The notes below the pieces were generated by a model that had not been told where the DNA came from, did not search any database, and saw only the letters and a list, made by a program, of their open reading frames with translations. A DNA stretch of 64,000 nt from Alphaproteobacteria bacterium (GTDB lineage Bacteria > Pseudomonadota > Alphaproteobacteria > Caulobacterales > Parvularculaceae): positions 124,001 to 188,000 of the forward strand of contig WGLT01000002.1 in the NCBI GenBank assembly GCA_016125425.1. Reading direction: 5' to 3'. Position 1 is the first letter of the stretch. Every line of letters starts with the position of its first letter. The position numbers were made by a program, and so were the translations under genes. Below, one piece after another: positions 50,567 to 62,253 of this stretch.

Positions 50567-51028
50567 TTGCCAAAGATCGACCTCGCCGCCGTTCCGGAAC
50601 GAAAAGGGTCGAGCTATCCCGCGCCTTTTGACGCGCCCTGCGCGCCGCGGGTCAGGAAGGCGCTCGGCGACGCCGGCGGGCTTTCGGATTTCGGCGTCAA
50701 CCTCCTCACCCTCGAGCCCGGCGCCTGGTCGAGCCAGCGGCACTGGCATTCGGACGAGGATGAATTCGTCTGGATCCTGTCGGGCGAGGCGACGCTCATA
50801 ACCGATGACGGCCGGCGGGTTTTGCGGGCCGGCGACTGCGCCGCCTTTCCGAAGGGCGCGGCGAACGGCCATCACCTTGTCAATGAATCGAACGCGCCCG
50901 CCGTCTGTCTTGAGGTCGGAACGCGCACCGAAACGGACGTCTGCGACTATCCGGACATCGACATGCGCTATGACCCGAAAGCCGGCGGGTACGTCCATCG
51001 CGACGGGACGCTCTATCCGAAGCGCTGA
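50567..51028 (+). CDS. Cupin-domain protein
   Basis: 153 aa from TTG 50567, 7 bases after the DUF3576 stop; no better start precedes the conserved part. The cupin core has RHWHSDEDEFVWILSGEATLI (metal-site His/Glu set) and GDCAAFPKGAANGHHLVNES, with a second C-terminal strand pair DVCDYPDIDMRYD. Resembles the small cupins that accompany sugar or detoxification genes. Substrate unknown. Confidence 0.85.
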   Translation: MPKIDLAAVPERKGSSYPAPFDAPCAPRVRKALGDAGGLSDFGVNLLTLEPGAWSSQRHWHSDEDEFVWILSGEATLITDDGRRVLRAGDCAAFPKGAANGHHLVNESNAPAVCLEVGTRTETDVCDYPDIDMRYDPKAGGYVHRDGTLYPKR

Positions 51029-51109
51029 CTTTCCGTCCCTTGGGGATGACGGGCGACGCGCGGCGCTGTAATGCTCGCGCCTTTCCGACATGCGTAATTC
51101 GACAGAGCC

Positions 51110-53728
51110 ATGACCCGCTATAATTTCAAGACCGTCGAGCTGAAATGGCGACAGCGCTGGGAAGAGGCCGGCGCCTTCAGAACCGGCGAGGACAAGGACC
51201 GGCCCAAATACTACATCCTGGAGATGTTTCCCTATCCGTCGGGGCGCATCCATATCGGCCATGTGCGCAACTATGCGATGGGCGACGTCGTGGCGCGTTA
51301 CAAGCGCGCCTGCGGCTTCAACGTCCTCCATCCGATGGGCTGGGACGCCTTCGGCCTGCCGGCCGAAAACGCCGCGATGCAGACGGGCGAACATCCGCGA
51401 AAATGGACCTACGCCAATATCGAGGCGATGCGCGAACAGCTGAAGTCGATGGGCCTTTCGATCGACTGGAGCCGCGAGTTCGCGACCTGCGACCCGGAAT
51501 ATTACGCGCATCAGCAGCGGCTTTTTCTCGATTTCTGGAAAATGGGGCTCGTCGAGCGTCGCGAAAGCTACGTGAACTGGGACCCGGTCGACATGACCGT
51601 GCTCGCCAATGAACAGGTGATCGACGGCAAGGGCTGGCGTTCGGGCGCGCCGGTCGAGCGCAAAAAACTCTCGCAATGGTTTTTCAAGATCACCGACAAG
51701 GCTGAAGACCTTTTGGCCGCGCTCGACGACGGGCGCCTGTCCGGCTGGCCGGACAATGTGCGCCTGATGCAGCGGAACTGGATCGGCAAGTCGAAGGGCG
51801 CGCGGCTGAAATTCCGTTTCGCCGGCGCGGCGCCGAAAAGATTTGACGGAATCGAGATTTACACGACGCGCCCGGACACCCTGTTCGGCGCGTCCTTTGT
51901 CGCGGTCGCCCCCGATCATCCGCTTGCGGCGCATTTCGCCAAGGATGACCCCGAGCTTTCCGTCTTCATCCACGAATGCCAGCAGACCGGCACGTCGGAA
52001 GAAGCGATTGAAAAGGCCGAGAAAAAGGGAAAACGCCTTCCCGTCGAAGTCGAACACCCCTTCGCGCCCGGAAAGACGCTGCCCGTTTACGTCGCGAATT
52101 TCATTCTGATGAACTACGGGACCGGCGCGATCTTCGGCTGCCCGGCGCATGACCAGCGCGACCTCGATTTCGTGCGGAAATACGGCCTTCCCGTCATTCC
52201 GGTCGTTCTGCCGCCGGGCGCCGATCCGAAAACATTCGCCGTCGAGGACGAGGCCTATGCCGGGCCCGGCACGCTTTTCAACTCCGGATTCCTCAACGGC
52301 CTCGCCGTCGAGGAGGCGATTTCGACCGCGATCAAAAGAATCGAGGATCTGGGCCTCGGCGCCGGCGCGACGAACTGGCGTCTGAGAGACTGGGGCGTAT
52401 CGCGCCAGCGCTTCTGGGGCTGTCCGATTCCCGCCATTCACTGCGGGAAATGCGGCGTCGTTCCGGTTCCCGAAAAGGACCTGCCAGTCAAACTGCCCGA
52501 GCTCGACGCGAGCGAATTCTCAATTCCCGGCAATCCGCTCGACCGCGCGGAAGGCTGGCGCGACGTTCCATGTCCGGAGTGCGGCGGGCGGGCGCGCCGG
52601 GAGACCGACACGATGGACACATTCGTCGATTCCTCGTGGTATTTCGCGCGGTTCGCGGCCGGCCGGCCGGACAAGCCCGTCGAAAAGGCGGACGCCGATT
52701 ACTGGCTGCCCGTCGACCAGTATATCGGCGGCATCGAGCACGCGATTTTGCATCTACTCTATGCGCGCTGGTTTACGCGCGCGATGAAAGATACGGGCTG
52801 GCTGTCCGCCGAGGAGCCTTTCGCGCGGCTCTTCACGCAAGGCATGGTCACGCATGCGACGTATAGGGACAAAAAAGGCGCCTGGCTTTCCCCGGACGAG
52901 GTGGTCTCGCGCGACGGTAAGGTGGTGACGATTGCGGGCGAGCCCGTAATCGTCGGCGCCATCGAGAAAATGTCGAAGTCGAAAAAGAACGTCGTCTCGC
53001 CGGAGCGGATCGCCGAAACCTATGGCGCGGATGCGGCGCGCTGGTTCATGCTTTCCGACTCGCCCCCCGAGCGCGACGTCGAATGGACCGAAGACGGCGT
53101 CGCCGGCGCCTGGCGGCTTGTCCAGCGCATCTGGGACGTCGTCGAGCCGGCGAGGGGCGCGCTCAAAGCGCATGACCTTTCGAAACCGCCGGCGAAGGGG
53201 AGCGAAGCCGACCTTTATCTCCGCCGGGCGACCCACGCCGCGATCGCCGGCGTCACGGACGACATCGAGCATTTCCGTTTCAACAAGGCGATCGCGCGCA
53301 TCTATGAATTCCTGAATGCGCTCAAAAAGGCCCCGCCCATGACCAAGGCCGACGGAACGCCGGCCATGGGCGCGCGGGCGGAAGCCTTCGCGCAGGCCGA
53401 AGCGCTGTCGGCGCTGACGCGGCTCATCGCGCCCTTCATCCCGCATCTCGCCGAAGAATGCTGGGAGACGCTGGGCGGAGAAGGTTTCGTCTGCGACGCG
53501 CCCTGGCCCAAGGCGGACCCGGCTCTCCTCGTCAGGGAGACCGTGACGCTCGGCGTTCAGGTGAACGGCAAACGCCGCGCCGAAATCGAGGTCCCGGCCG
53601 AGGCGGACGCAAAGGCGGTGGAAGAAGCGGCCTTGTCCGATGAGGCGGTGAAGCGGCATATTGACGGCAAGACGATTCGGAAAGTCGTCGTGGTGCCGGG
53701 CCGGATCGTCAACATCGTCGCCGGCTAG
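51110..53728 (+). CDS. leuS: Leucyl-tRNA synthetase
   Basis: 872 aa, normal length. HIGH-type motif [11 protein letters not shown] at 41-51, editing (CP1) domain in the middle with TTRPDTLFG, zinc-like CPECGGRA region, KMSKS at about 620-624 (EKMSKSKKN), and an anticodon-binding C-terminal part. The plain ATG at 51110 starts [10 protein letters not shown]. Followed by lptE after 38 bases, a linkage conserved in Alphaproteobacteria. Confidence 0.98.
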   Translation: MTRYNFKTVELKWRQRWEEAGAFRTGEDKDRPKYYILEMFPYPSGRIHIGHVRNYAMGDVVARYKRACGFNVLHPMGWDAFGLPAENAAMQTGEHPRKWTYANIEAMREQLKSMGLSIDWSREFATCDPEYYAHQQRLFLDFWKMGLVERRESYVNWDPVDMTVLANEQVIDGKGWRSGAPVERKKLSQWFFKITDKAEDLLAALDDGRLSGWPDNVRLMQRNWIGKSKGARLKFRFAGAAPKRFDGIEIYTTRPDTLFGASFVAVAPDHPLAAHFAKDDPELSVFIHECQQTGTSEEAIEKAEKKGKRLPVEVEHPFAPGKTLPVYVANFILMNYGTGAIFGCPAHDQRDLDFVRKYGLPVIPVVLPPGADPKTFAVEDEAYAGPGTLFNSGFLNGLAVEEAISTAIKRIEDLGLGAGATNWRLRDWGVSRQRFWGCPIPAIHCGKCGVVPVPEKDLPVKLPELDASEFSIPGNPLDRAEGWRDVPCPECGGRARRETDTMDTFVDSSWYFARFAAGRPDKPVEKADADYWLPVDQYIGGIEHAILHLLYARWFTRAMKDTGWLSAEEPFARLFTQGMVTHATYRDKKGAWLSPDEVVSRDGKVVTIAGEPVIVGAIEKMSKSKKNVVSPERIAETYGADAARWFMLSDSPPERDVEWTEDGVAGAWRLVQRIWDVVEPARGALKAHDLSKPPAKGSEADLYLRRATHAAIAGVTDDIEHFRFNKAIARIYEFLNALKKAPPMTKADGTPAMGARAEAFAQAEALSALTRLIAPFIPHLAEECWETLGGEGFVCDAPWPKADPALLVRETVTLGVQVNGKRRAEIEVPAEADAKAVEEAALSDEAVKRHIDGKTIRKVVVVPGRIVNIVAG

Positions 53729-53766
53729 CGCGGCGCGTTCGCGCCCTCAAACGCGGTGAAACCAGA

Positions 53767-54294
53767 ATGCGCAAGCTGATCCTGTCCGCCGTCGCCGCCG
53801 GTCTTGCGCCGCTCGTCGCCGGCTGCGGATTCACGCCGCTCTACGCAACGCATGAGGCCGGCGTTCCGCAGGGTCTGCTGGCGGTGCATTTCGCGGGCGT
53901 CAGCGCCAGCGAAGAGGCCGCCGACGCCGTGACCCGGGCCTTCCGCGATCGCACGGCGCGGGCCGGCGCGCCGGCGCAATACGACCTTTCGATCTCCGTC
54001 ACCGAGACGGCCCAGCCGCTCGCCGTCCAGATCGACAATTCGGTCACGCGCTTCAATTACCAGATGAAGGGAAAATACACGCTGACGCGCCGCTCCGACG
54101 GCAAATCGTTCAGCGGCAAGGCGATGTCGGTCGCATCCTTCAACATCGTCAATTCGCAATATTCGACTCTGTTCGCCGAGAACGCGGCGCGCGACAAAGC
54201 CGCCCGCATGCTCGCCGAAGAAGTGGAGCGCGACATCCTCGTCAAACTCGATATGGCGCGGGGAGCGCAAGCGACGGCCGCGCGCGGCGAATGA
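53767..54294 (+). CDS. lptE: LPS-assembly lipoprotein LptE
   Basis: 175 aa. Lipobox AGCGF with Cys 20 after MRKLILSAVAAGLAPLV; the mature start GFTPLYATHE is the alphaproteobacterial LptE pattern. Plug of the outer-membrane LPS translocon LptD. Stop overlaps holA (ATGA). Confidence 0.92.
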   Translation: MRKLILSAVAAGLAPLVAGCGFTPLYATHEAGVPQGLLAVHFAGVSASEEAADAVTRAFRDRTARAGAPAQYDLSISVTETAQPLAVQIDNSVTRFNYQMKGKYTLTRRSDGKSFSGKAMSVASFNIVNSQYSTLFAENAARDKAARMLAEEVERDILVKLDMARGAQATAARGE

Positions 54295-55352
54295 CGGCGC
54301 TCTCGAGCCGGCAGATCGCGGATTTCGTCAAACGCGGCGTCAAGGCCGGCGGCGCGGTGCTGATTTACGGCCCGGATGCGGGCCTCGTGCGCGAGCGCGC
54401 CGACGAACTCGCCCGGCGCGTCGTGCGCGACTTCAAGGATCCTTTCAATTACATAGAGCTGTCCGACGCCGATGTGAAAGCCGATCCGGCGCGTCTCGCC
54501 GACGAAGCGGCGGCGCTGTCTTTCGCCGGCGGCGAGCGCGTCGTGCGGCTGAAGACGGCGGGCGAAGCCGGCGCTTCAGCCGCCAAGACCCTCGTCGACG
54601 CCCTCGAAAAGGGGAGCCTCAAAAGCAATGCGCTTGTTCTCATAGAGGCGGGCGATCTCGCAAAATCATCCGGACTCAGAAAAACATTTGAGAAGGCGTC
54701 GCGGGCGACGGCCTTGCCCTGTTATGCGGATGCGCCGGCGGACATACGCGCCCTGGCGGTCGAAAGCGCGCGCGCCGAAGACCTCTCTTTCGAGCCGGAC
54801 GCGCTTGATCTTCTGGTCTCGCTGCTGGGCGAGGACCGCGGCGTCAGCCGGTCGGAGGTCGACAAGCTCATCGCGTTCAAGGGCTTCAAAAACCAACGCT
54901 CCGGACCCGGAACGATCACGCCGGAGGACGTGCGCGCGACCCTGTCGGACGGCGTCGGCGACGCGCTCGACGAGGCCGCGGCGGCGGCGGCCGACGGCGC
55001 GGCGGGCCGGCTTGCGCGCGCGCTTTCAAAATCCGCGGCGGCCGGCGCCAACCCGGTCACGCTGATCCGCGCGCTCTCGCGCTCCTTTTCGCGGCTTCGC
55101 GAGGCGCAAGGACTGATCGCGGCCGGCGAAAGCGCGCAAGGCGCGATGAAACGTCTGCGGCCGCCCGTTTTTTTCCTCGAGGCGCGCGCCTTTGAAGCGC
55201 GCCTCCATAAATGGCCGATCGCAAGTCTCGATCGGGCGCTTGACCTTCTCATCGAGGCCGAACTCGAGGCGAAATCGACGGGCGCGCCGCAGCGCGAAAT
55301 CGCCGAGCGCGCGGCGCTGCGCCTCGCGCTGATGGCGGCGCGGCGCCGCTGA
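54291..55352 (+). CDS. holA: DNA polymerase III subunit delta
   Basis: 353 aa. GGAVLIYGPDAGLVRERADEL near 17-37 is the family N-terminal nucleotide-binding-like region, LVLIEAGDLAKSSGLRK and FEPDALDLLVSLLGEDRGVSRSEVDKL follow. Opens the beta clamp in the clamp-loader complex. In Alphaproteobacteria holA converges on parB; here 2.6 kb with an amidase and a TonB-like gene separate them. Confidence 0.93.
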   Translation: MTALSSRQIADFVKRGVKAGGAVLIYGPDAGLVRERADELARRVVRDFKDPFNYIELSDADVKADPARLADEAAALSFAGGERVVRLKTAGEAGASAAKTLVDALEKGSLKSNALVLIEAGDLAKSSGLRKTFEKASRATALPCYADAPADIRALAVESARAEDLSFEPDALDLLVSLLGEDRGVSRSEVDKLIAFKGFKNQRSGPGTITPEDVRATLSDGVGDALDEAAAAAADGAAGRLARALSKSAAAGANPVTLIRALSRSFSRLREAQGLIAAGESAQGAMKRLRPPVFFLEARAFEARLHKWPIASLDRALDLLIEAELEAKSTGAPQREIAERAALRLALMAARRR

Positions 55353-55573
55353 GCGGGCGGGCGCCGTCGAAGGCGGGTGGCCGGCGCATCCTCTTGAGGC
55401 GATCATCTCTGAAGGTACGCGCGCCGGCCGGACGTCAACGGACGCATGACGCGCGAGTAAATGCCCGAGGCTTGTGGCGCCTTGGTGAAGGGGCGATGAC
55501 AGCGCGGTGAAAGCCCGCGCTCCGGACGGCCATTCTTTCCACAGCGCAAGGGAAAACCGCCGGGCGGAGCGGC

Positions 55574-57070
55574 CTAGCCGGCGAAAATCTCCGGCGTTCT
55601 CGCCGCCCATGGCCGGGCTTCCTCGAGCGCGAAGGCGAGCTCGAGGAGCGTTTTCTCCGCGCCCTTGGCCGCGCCGAACTGAACGCCGATCGGCAGGCCC
55701 GCCGCGCTCCAGCCCAGCGGAACGCTCATCGCCGGCGCGCCGGTGACATTGAACAACGGCGTGTAGCCGATCTCTTCGAACAGCCGGGAGCGGAGGGTTT
55801 CGAACGGAACGTCGCCCCGGAAGAACCCCAGCTCGTGCGGCGGCGAACGAAAGCATGGCGAGATCACGACGTCATAATTCGCGATCCAGGAATCATAGGC
55901 GGCCTCCGCCGCGAGAAGGCCCTTAATGGTCGCCTCGACCTTTTCGGGCGGCAACGCCCTCGCTTCGCGCGCCATTTCGAGCGTGAACGGCTCGAACATT
56001 TTCTCGTCGGGCGGGCGTCCCGCGCGCGCGGCGGCGAGGGCGACGTCCTTCGCCGCGCCGAGCGCCCAGTAATTGAAGAAATTATCCGTAAACGATGCAT
56101 CGACGGGCCATGCGCCCTCCTCGACCGCATGGCCGAGGGTTTCGAGCAGCGAGGCCGAAGCCTCGACGGCGGTTGCGACTTCAGCAGACGCATCGAGCCC
56201 GGTGACCGTTTTGGTGATGAGCGCGACCTTGAGCTTCCTTGTCCCCGGCCCCGCGACAAGGCCGACGGGCGCGAAAGCCGCCTCGGCGCCCGCCTTTTCG
56301 GTCGCCGCCAGCATTCCCGCCGAATCCCGCACGCTGCGGGAAACGCAGTGCCGGACCGACAGATCCACCGGCGCGCCGGTGGGCTCGTCGCCGATCATGC
56401 GCCGGCGCGACGGTTTTAATCCGAATACGCCGCAATTCGAGGAAGGAAGGCGTATCGAGCCCCCGCCGTCCGAGGCCTGCGCCATCGGCGTGACTCCGGC
56501 CGCGACGGCCGCAGCCGCGCCGCCGGACGAGCCGCCGGCCGAACGCGTCGGGTCCCAGGGATTTTTCGTCGGACCGAATGCGAGCGGCTCGGTCGTCGGC
56601 AGATATCCCTCCTCGGGGGTCGCCGACTTTCCGATCGAAATCACGCCCGTGCGAAAGACGGCGTTGATATAGTCGGTCTGAACCTCCGGCGGCGGCAGGC
56701 CTTCGGTCGAGCGGCTGCCGCGCCGCGTCGGCACGCCCGTGACGTCCTCGAGATCCTTGATGAGATAGGGAACGCCCGCAAAGGGGCCGGGACGCGTCTG
56801 CTTCGCCCGCTCGCGCGCGCGGTCATAAGTCGCCGTTACGAGGAAATTGATCTCGGGCTGGACTTTCTGCGCGCGCGCGATCGCCGCGTCGACCGCTTCG
56901 CTCGCGGTCATTTCGCCTTTGCGGATGAGATCGGCGGTCTCCGTCGCATCCGGAAGGCGGCGCGTCTCGGCGAGCTTTGCGCCGGAGTCCGCCTCGGGTT
57001 TGCGCGAACAGGCGGCGAGCCCCGTCGCGCCCGCCGCCGCGAGCATGGCGCGTCGGTTTAATCTTGTCAT
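55574..57070 (-). CDS. Secreted amidase-signature enzyme (Tat lipoprotein)
   Basis: 498 aa from ATG 57070. Twin-arginine signal MTRLNRRAMLAAAGATGLAAC with lipobox Cys 21. Amidase-signature catalytic Lys in YLIKDLEDV, the cis-Ser/Ser pair in RSAGGSSGGAAAAVAAGV and QASDGGGSIRLPSSNCGVFGLKPS. Hydrolyses amides in the periplasm; substrate unknown. Converges on holA and is divergent from the TonB-like gene. Confidence 0.93.
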   Translation of the reverse strand: MTRLNRRAMLAAAGATGLAACSRKPEADSGAKLAETRRLPDATETADLIRKGEMTASEAVDAAIARAQKVQPEINFLVTATYDRARERAKQTRPGPFAGVPYLIKDLEDVTGVPTRRGSRSTEGLPPPEVQTDYINAVFRTGVISIGKSATPEEGYLPTTEPLAFGPTKNPWDPTRSAGGSSGGAAAAVAAGVTPMAQASDGGGSIRLPSSNCGVFGLKPSRRRMIGDEPTGAPVDLSVRHCVSRSVRDSAGMLAATEKAGAEAAFAPVGLVAGPGTRKLKVALITKTVTGLDASAEVATAVEASASLLETLGHAVEEGAWPVDASFTDNFFNYWALGAAKDVALAAARAGRPPDEKMFEPFTLEMAREARALPPEKVEATIKGLLAAEAAYDSWIANYDVVISPCFRSPPHELGFFRGDVPFETLRSRLFEEIGYTPLFNVTGAPAMSVPLGWSAAGLPIGVQFGAAKGAEKTLLELAFALEEARPWAARTPEIFAG

Positions 57071-57236
57071 TTTTATCCCCCCCTTTTGCGACCTCAAAAA
57101 GAAAGGCTAATTCCGAAGCGCTGGCAAGTTGGAGCCGCAGGGACAGGCGCCAGGCCGCTCGTTGGCGAATCCAGCAAGAACACTGGCGCTTTTCGCTATT
57201 TTGTTGTCCACTGTTTGAGAAGGCGGGGGTTCGACA

Positions 57237-57917
57237 ATGTTGTTTAGGAATGGCGGCGCGGCGCTTTTGTTTTTATTGTTGGCGGCCAGTCGTGCATTTG
57301 CGGCAAGCACGCCTGTTTTCGGGCCGGCTCATTTCGATAGCAAAGGCCCAATCCGGATCGTGATCGGGACAACCCGCGATGGCGCTCTCGTCTGGGCGTT
57401 GAATCTGAGTTCACACACCCGCGTTATCCATTTGACCGTCGCGCACTACAAGAACGCCGCGACAGGCGAAACAGAGTCCCGGCAAGAGTCCATTTCTCTT
57501 GGCCCCTATGCGGACAGCGGACCGATATTGCTGTCGGCTATCGAGCCATCGCCGTCATGGCTCGAAAGTTGGACAGTCGATCCGGCAGCCGACCCGGTCG
57601 AACAATGGGCGGGCTATGCGCCGCTCGAAACGCCCGCGCCCGACCGCGAGGCGCATCCGATCTACCGGAAGGCGCCAACCTATCCCCAATGGTGCATGGC
57701 TGATGCGCGCGACGAGGAAACGGTCTTTGTAAGGTTCATCGTTTCAGAGCGCGGGACGACCAAATCCGCGCGGGTTTTACGCTCAACCGACAAATGCCTG
57801 GAGCAACCGGCGCTCTGGGCGATTTCGAGCTGGCTCTATGCTCCAAAAATCCAGAACGGCAAGCCTGTGATCTCGACCTATGAAGAGGTCCCGATCGTCT
57901 TCCGGCTTTCAGGCTAG
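57237..57917 (+). CDS. Secreted protein with a TonB-like C-terminal domain
   Basis: 226 aa. Signal peptide about residues 1-22 (LLFLLLAASRAFAAS); residues 140-226 fit the TonB C-terminal fold (PTYPQWCMADARDEETVFVRFIVSERGTTKSARVLRSTDK...ALWAISSWLYAPKIQNGKPV). No N-terminal membrane anchor or Pro-rich spacer, so it is not a classic energiser; no TonB receptor or ExbBD gene is nearby. Sampled lines have 52-58% GC, below flanking genes, suggesting recent arrival. Confidence 0.75.
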   Translation: MLFRNGGAALLFLLLAASRAFAASTPVFGPAHFDSKGPIRIVIGTTRDGALVWALNLSSHTRVIHLTVAHYKNAATGETESRQESISLGPYADSGPILLSAIEPSPSWLESWTVDPAADPVEQWAGYAPLETPAPDREAHPIYRKAPTYPQWCMADARDEETVFVRFIVSERGTTKSARVLRSTDKCLEQPALWAISSWLYAPKIQNGKPVISTYEEVPIVFRLSG

Positions 57918-57949
57918 AGCCAATCCGGACATTAATCTCTATACGGATG

Positions 57950-58869
<920 letters not shown>

Positions 58870-58873
<4 letters not shown>

Positions 58874-59676
58874 GCGGCCTCCTTCTTCGCGCGCTCGCGC
58901 TGAATGACTTCGCTCGCAAGGCCGATATAGGCCTGGCTGCCCGGACATTTGAGGTCGTAAAGAAGCGCCGGCTTGCCGAAACTCGGCGCCTCGGAAATGC
59001 GCACATTGCGGGGGATCACGGTCTTGTAGACCTTGTCCTTGAGATGCGCGCGCACATCTTCCTCGACCTGGGCGGACAGATTGTTGCGCCGGTCGTGCAT
59101 GGTCAAAACGACGCCCTGCAATTCGAGTTTCGGATTAATCCGCGCCCGGACCGTATCGATCGTGCGCATGATCTGGGAGAGCCCCTCGAGCGCGAAGAAC
59201 TCGCATTGAAGCGGAATGATGACGGCGTCGGCCGCCGCAAGCGCGTTCACCGTCAAAAGCGACAGCGAGGGCGGGCAGTCGATGACGACATAGGAGACCG
59301 GATCGCCCGTGCGCACATAGTCGGCGAGCGCGTCGGCGAGACGGTAATGGCGCCGGTCGGCGTCGATCAGCTCGACTTCGGCGCCGGCGAGATCGACCCC
59401 GCCCGGCGCCAGAGAAAGACCCGGAATGCCCGTCTCCTTGACCGCGGCCTCGAGCCGGCGCTCCCCCATCAGGACGTCATAGGTCGTCACGGAGCGATCG
59501 GCGGCGAACAGGCCGAGCCCGGTCGACGCATTTCCCTGCGGGTCGAGATCGACGAGAAGGACCGTTTCGCCGACTGCGACGAGCGCGGTCGCGAGATTGA
59601 TCGCCGTCGTCGTTTTGCCGACGCCGCCTTTCTGATTGGCGATGGCGAGAATGCGGGGCTTACCGGGCGTGCTCAC
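58870..59676 (-). CDS. parA: Chromosome-partitioning ATPase ParA
   Basis: 268 aa, GTG start. Deviant Walker A KGGVGKTT at 16-23, LLVDLDPQGNAST (A'), VVIDCPPSLSLL (Walker B-like). Gradient-forming ATPase that moves ParB-parS complexes. Start overlaps the rsmG stop by 4 bases. Confidence 0.98.
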
Positions 59677-60305
59677 GGGCGGGGCGCCTCAATCGGGACG
59701 ATATGGCGGACGGCGAGAATGGTAGAACCGGCGCTCGTCGCGCTCGGATATTTGACTGTCTCGGTATGCCAAGATTTAGCCGCTTCGGTCAATTCGGCCT
59801 CAACATCTTGTCCCTTGAGAAAAAGACACAGCGTCTTTTCTCCCGCGATTTCATGGGCGTAGGCAAGAAGCTTCGCAAGCGGCGCCAAGGCGCGCGCGAC
59901 GATCACATCCGGCGGCGAAATCTCAAGGCTTTCAATGCGTTGCGGCACTACCGCGATGTTATCAAGGTCCATGGCTTGCGCGGCCGCGCGCAAAAAGGCG
60001 GCCTTTTTGCCGATCGATTCGACGAGCGTGACGGCGAGCCCGCGTTCTTTCCCCATGGCGGCGAGGACGAGGCCCGGAAACCCGGCGCCCGAACCGAGGT
60101 CGACAAGCGCGCGCGCGCGCGCCGGGATGAGCGGGAAAAGCTGCGCGCTGTCGAGGTAATGCCGGCGCCAGCGGTCTGGCAGGGTCGAGCGCGCGACGAG
60201 GTTATGGCGCGCCGACCAGTCGAGCAGGATCGCATCGTATGACTTGAGGCGCCGGAGTGTTTCACGTGAAACACTACTCGCCGCAGCGAAGTCTTCCGGC
60301 GTCAT
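59673..60305 (-). CDS. rsmG: 16S rRNA (guanine527-N7)-methyltransferase
   Basis: 210 aa from ATG 60305; the longer track ORF is not needed. SAM loop VDLGSGAGFPGLVLA near 69-83, LVESIGKKAAFLR, VIVARALAPL. Residues 12-16, VSRET, are the reading of a perfect parS site at 60258-60273. Followed by parA with a 4-base overlap. Confidence 0.97.
   Translation of the reverse strand: MTPEDFAAASSVSRETLRRLKSYDAILLDWSARHNLVARSTLPDRWRRHYLDSAQLFPLIPARARALVDLGSGAGFPGLVLAAMGKERGLAVTLVESIGKKAAFLRAAAQAMDLDNIAVVPQRIESLEISPPDVIVARALAPLAKLLAYAHEIAGEKTLCLFLKGQDVEAELTEAAKSWHTETVKYPSATSAGSTILAVRHIVPIEAPRP
60258..60273. other. parS site (perfect consensus)
   Basis: TGTTTCACGTGAAACA matches the parS consensus in all 16 bases. 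It lies in the N-terminal coding part of rsmG. A degenerate relative (TGTTTCACGCGAGCCA) stands 70 bases on, at 60328-60343. Confidence 0.92.
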
Positions 60306-60378
60306 GGACGATTGTTCGGGTGCGGATTGTTTCACGCGAGCCAAATCCCCCCGCCGGCCGCGCGCGAAGGCGCGCAAA

Positions 60379-62253
60379 TCATGATTTGGCCGCCTTCGCG
60401 GCCGGGGCGCCGTTCTTCTTCACCCAGGCGAGGACGACGGCGAGCGCGGCCGGCGTCACCCCCTCAATCCGCCCCGCCTGGCCAAGCGTCAAAGGCTGCG
60501 CCTCAAGCAGTTTCGTCCGCACTTCGTTCGAAAGTCCGCGGATTTCGCCGTAAGGAAGATCGGGCGAGAGCCTGAGCGACTCGTCCCGCCTGAAAGCGAG
60601 AATGTCCGCCTCCTGACGGTCGAGATAGCCCGCGTAAAGCGCCTCGATTTCGAGCTGTTCGGCGATCGCGCGCGGAAGCGCGCCCAGCCGCGGCCAGATC
60701 CGCGCGAGCGCGCCCAAAGAAACGTTCGGAAGCGCCAGCAGATCGAGGACGGAGCGCCGGCGGCCGTCCTGATTGAGCGCGATGCCGTGGCGCGCCGCCT
60801 CATTCGGCGTCAGCGTCGTCTCGCGCGCAAAGGCCCGCGCCTCTTCGAGCGCGGCTTGTTTCACATGGAACGCCCGCCGCCGCTCCGCCCCCACAAGGCC
60901 GAGCGCGATCCCCTTGGCGGTGAGGCGCTGATCGGCGTTGTCCGCGCGCAGGCTCAGCCGGTATTCGGCCCGGCTTGTGAACATCCGATAGGGTTCGGTG
61001 ACGCCGCGCGTCGTCAGGTCGTCGATGAGAACGCCGATATAGCCTTCCGCCCGGTCGATGAGGATTTCCGCCGAGCCGCCGGCCTTCGCCGCCGCATTGG
61101 CGCCGGCGACAAGGCCCTGCGCGGCCGCCTCCTCATAGCCCGTCGTGCCGTTGATCTGCCCGGCGAGGAACAGGCCCTTGAGACGCTTGGTCTCCAGGGT
61201 CGGCAGGAGCTCGCGCGGGTCCACATAGTCATATTCGATGGCGTAGCCATAGCGGATGACCCGGGCGGCCTCGAGGCCGGGGATCGTCTTCAAAAAGGCC
61301 GCCTGCACCTCTTCGGGAAGCGAGGTCGAAATCCCGTTCGGATAGACGGTGTCGTCTTCGAGCCCTTCCGGTTCGAGAAAGACCTGGTGGCTGTCCTTCT
61401 CGGCGAAGCGGACAATTTTGTCCTCGATCGACGGGCAATAGCGGGGCCCGCGGCCTGAAATCGAGCCGGAATAGACCGCCGATTTCGACAGATTCTCCGC
61501 GATGATCCGGTGCGTTTCACGTGACGTATAGGTGATGCCGCAGGCGATCTGCGGGACCTCGATCCGCTCGGTCAGGAAAGAAAAAGGGACGGGCTCGGCG
61601 TCGGCCGGCTGCATTTCGAGCCGGCTCCAGCCGATCGTCCGCCCGTCGAGACGGGCGGGGGTGCCGGTTTTCAGCCGCCCGAGTTTCAGCCCCGAAGCGT
61701 AAAGCCGGTCCGAAAGCCCAAGCGCCGGCGCCTCGCCGACACGGCCCGCCGGGATGCGCTTGTCGCCGACATGGATGACGCCTTTGAGAAAGGTCCCGGT
61801 GGTCAGCACCACCGCGCCGGCGCGGATCTCGGTCCCGTCGGCGGCGACGACGCCTTCGACTGTTTCACGTGAAACAAGGAGGTCCTCGACCGCGCATTCG
61901 AGAACATCGAGATCTGCGGTCTCGGCGATCGCCGCCTGCATATGCTTTTTGTAGAGCGCGCGGTCGGCCTGGGCGCGCGGCCCCCTCACCGCCGGCCCTT
62001 TCGAGCGGTTGAGCATCCGGAACTGGATGCCGGCCTTGTCGGTCACCCGGCCCATCAGGCCGTCCAGCGCGTCAACCTCCCGGACGAGGTGGCCCTTGCC
62101 GAGCCCGCCGATCGCCGGATTGCAGGACATTTCGCCGATCGTCGCGGCGCGATGGGTCGCAAGCAGAGTCCTCGCGCCCATGCGCGCGGCGGCGGCGGCG
62201 GCCTCGCAGCCCGCATGGCCTCCCCCGATCACGATGACATCGTAAGTCTTCAT
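60379..62253 (-). CDS. mnmG: tRNA uridine-34 carboxymethylaminomethyl synthase subunit MnmG (GidA)
   Basis: 624 aa from ATG 62253 (AGGA 8 bases upstream; ATG 62262 is possible); the 803-aa ORF in the track is over-extended by 170+ codons. FAD loop [12 protein letters not shown] at 8-19, [31 protein letters not shown]. Works with MnmE. The gene carries parS sites read as VSRET, SRET and FHVKQ. Confidence 0.97.
   Translation of the reverse strand: MKTYDVIVIGGGHAGCEAAAAAARMGARTLLATHRAATIGEMSCNPAIGGLGKGHLVREVDALDGLMGRVTDKAGIQFRMLNRSKGPAVRGPRAQADRALYKKHMQAAIAETADLDVLECAVEDLLVSRETVEGVVAADGTEIRAGAVVLTTGTFLKGVIHVGDKRIPAGRVGEAPALGLSDRLYASGLKLGRLKTGTPARLDGRTIGWSRLEMQPADAEPVPFSFLTERIEVPQIACGITYTSRETHRIIAENLSKSAVYSGSISGRGPRYCPSIEDKIVRFAEKDSHQVFLEPEGLEDDTVYPNGISTSLPEEVQAAFLKTIPGLEAARVIRYGYAIEYDYVDPRELLPTLETKRLKGLFLAGQINGTTGYEEAAAQGLVAGANAAAKAGGSAEILIDRAEGYIGVLIDDLTTRGVTEPYRMFTSRAEYRLSLRADNADQRLTAKGIALGLVGAERRRAFHVKQAALEEARAFARETTLTPNEAARHGIALNQDGRRRSVLDLLALPNVSLGALARIWPRLGALPRAIAEQLEIEALYAGYLDRQEADILAFRRDESLRLSPDLPYGEIRGLSNEVRTKLLEAQPLTLGQAGRIEGVTPAALAVVLAWVKKNGAPAAKAAKS
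61512..61527. other. parS-like site (degenerate)
   Basis: GCGTTTCACGTGACGT keeps the core GTTTCACGTGA inside mnmG (TSRET reading). Other weaker relatives in the block are at 60857-60872, 62326-62341 and 62842-62857. Confidence 0.5.
61861..61876. other. parS site (perfect consensus)
   Basis: TGTTTCACGTGAAACA, 16 of 16 bases, inside mnmG where it encodes VSRET on the minus strand. Confidence 0.92.

Noticed and set aside
50552-52441. 629-aa minus-strand ORF over the cupin gene and leuS
   Set aside because: leuS and the cupin gene are unambiguous on the plus strand; the antisense product has no domain.
57237-57917. Full TonB energy-transduction system
   Set aside because: The protein has a cleavable signal instead of an anchor, no Pro-rich spacer, and no exbB, exbD or receptor gene nearby.
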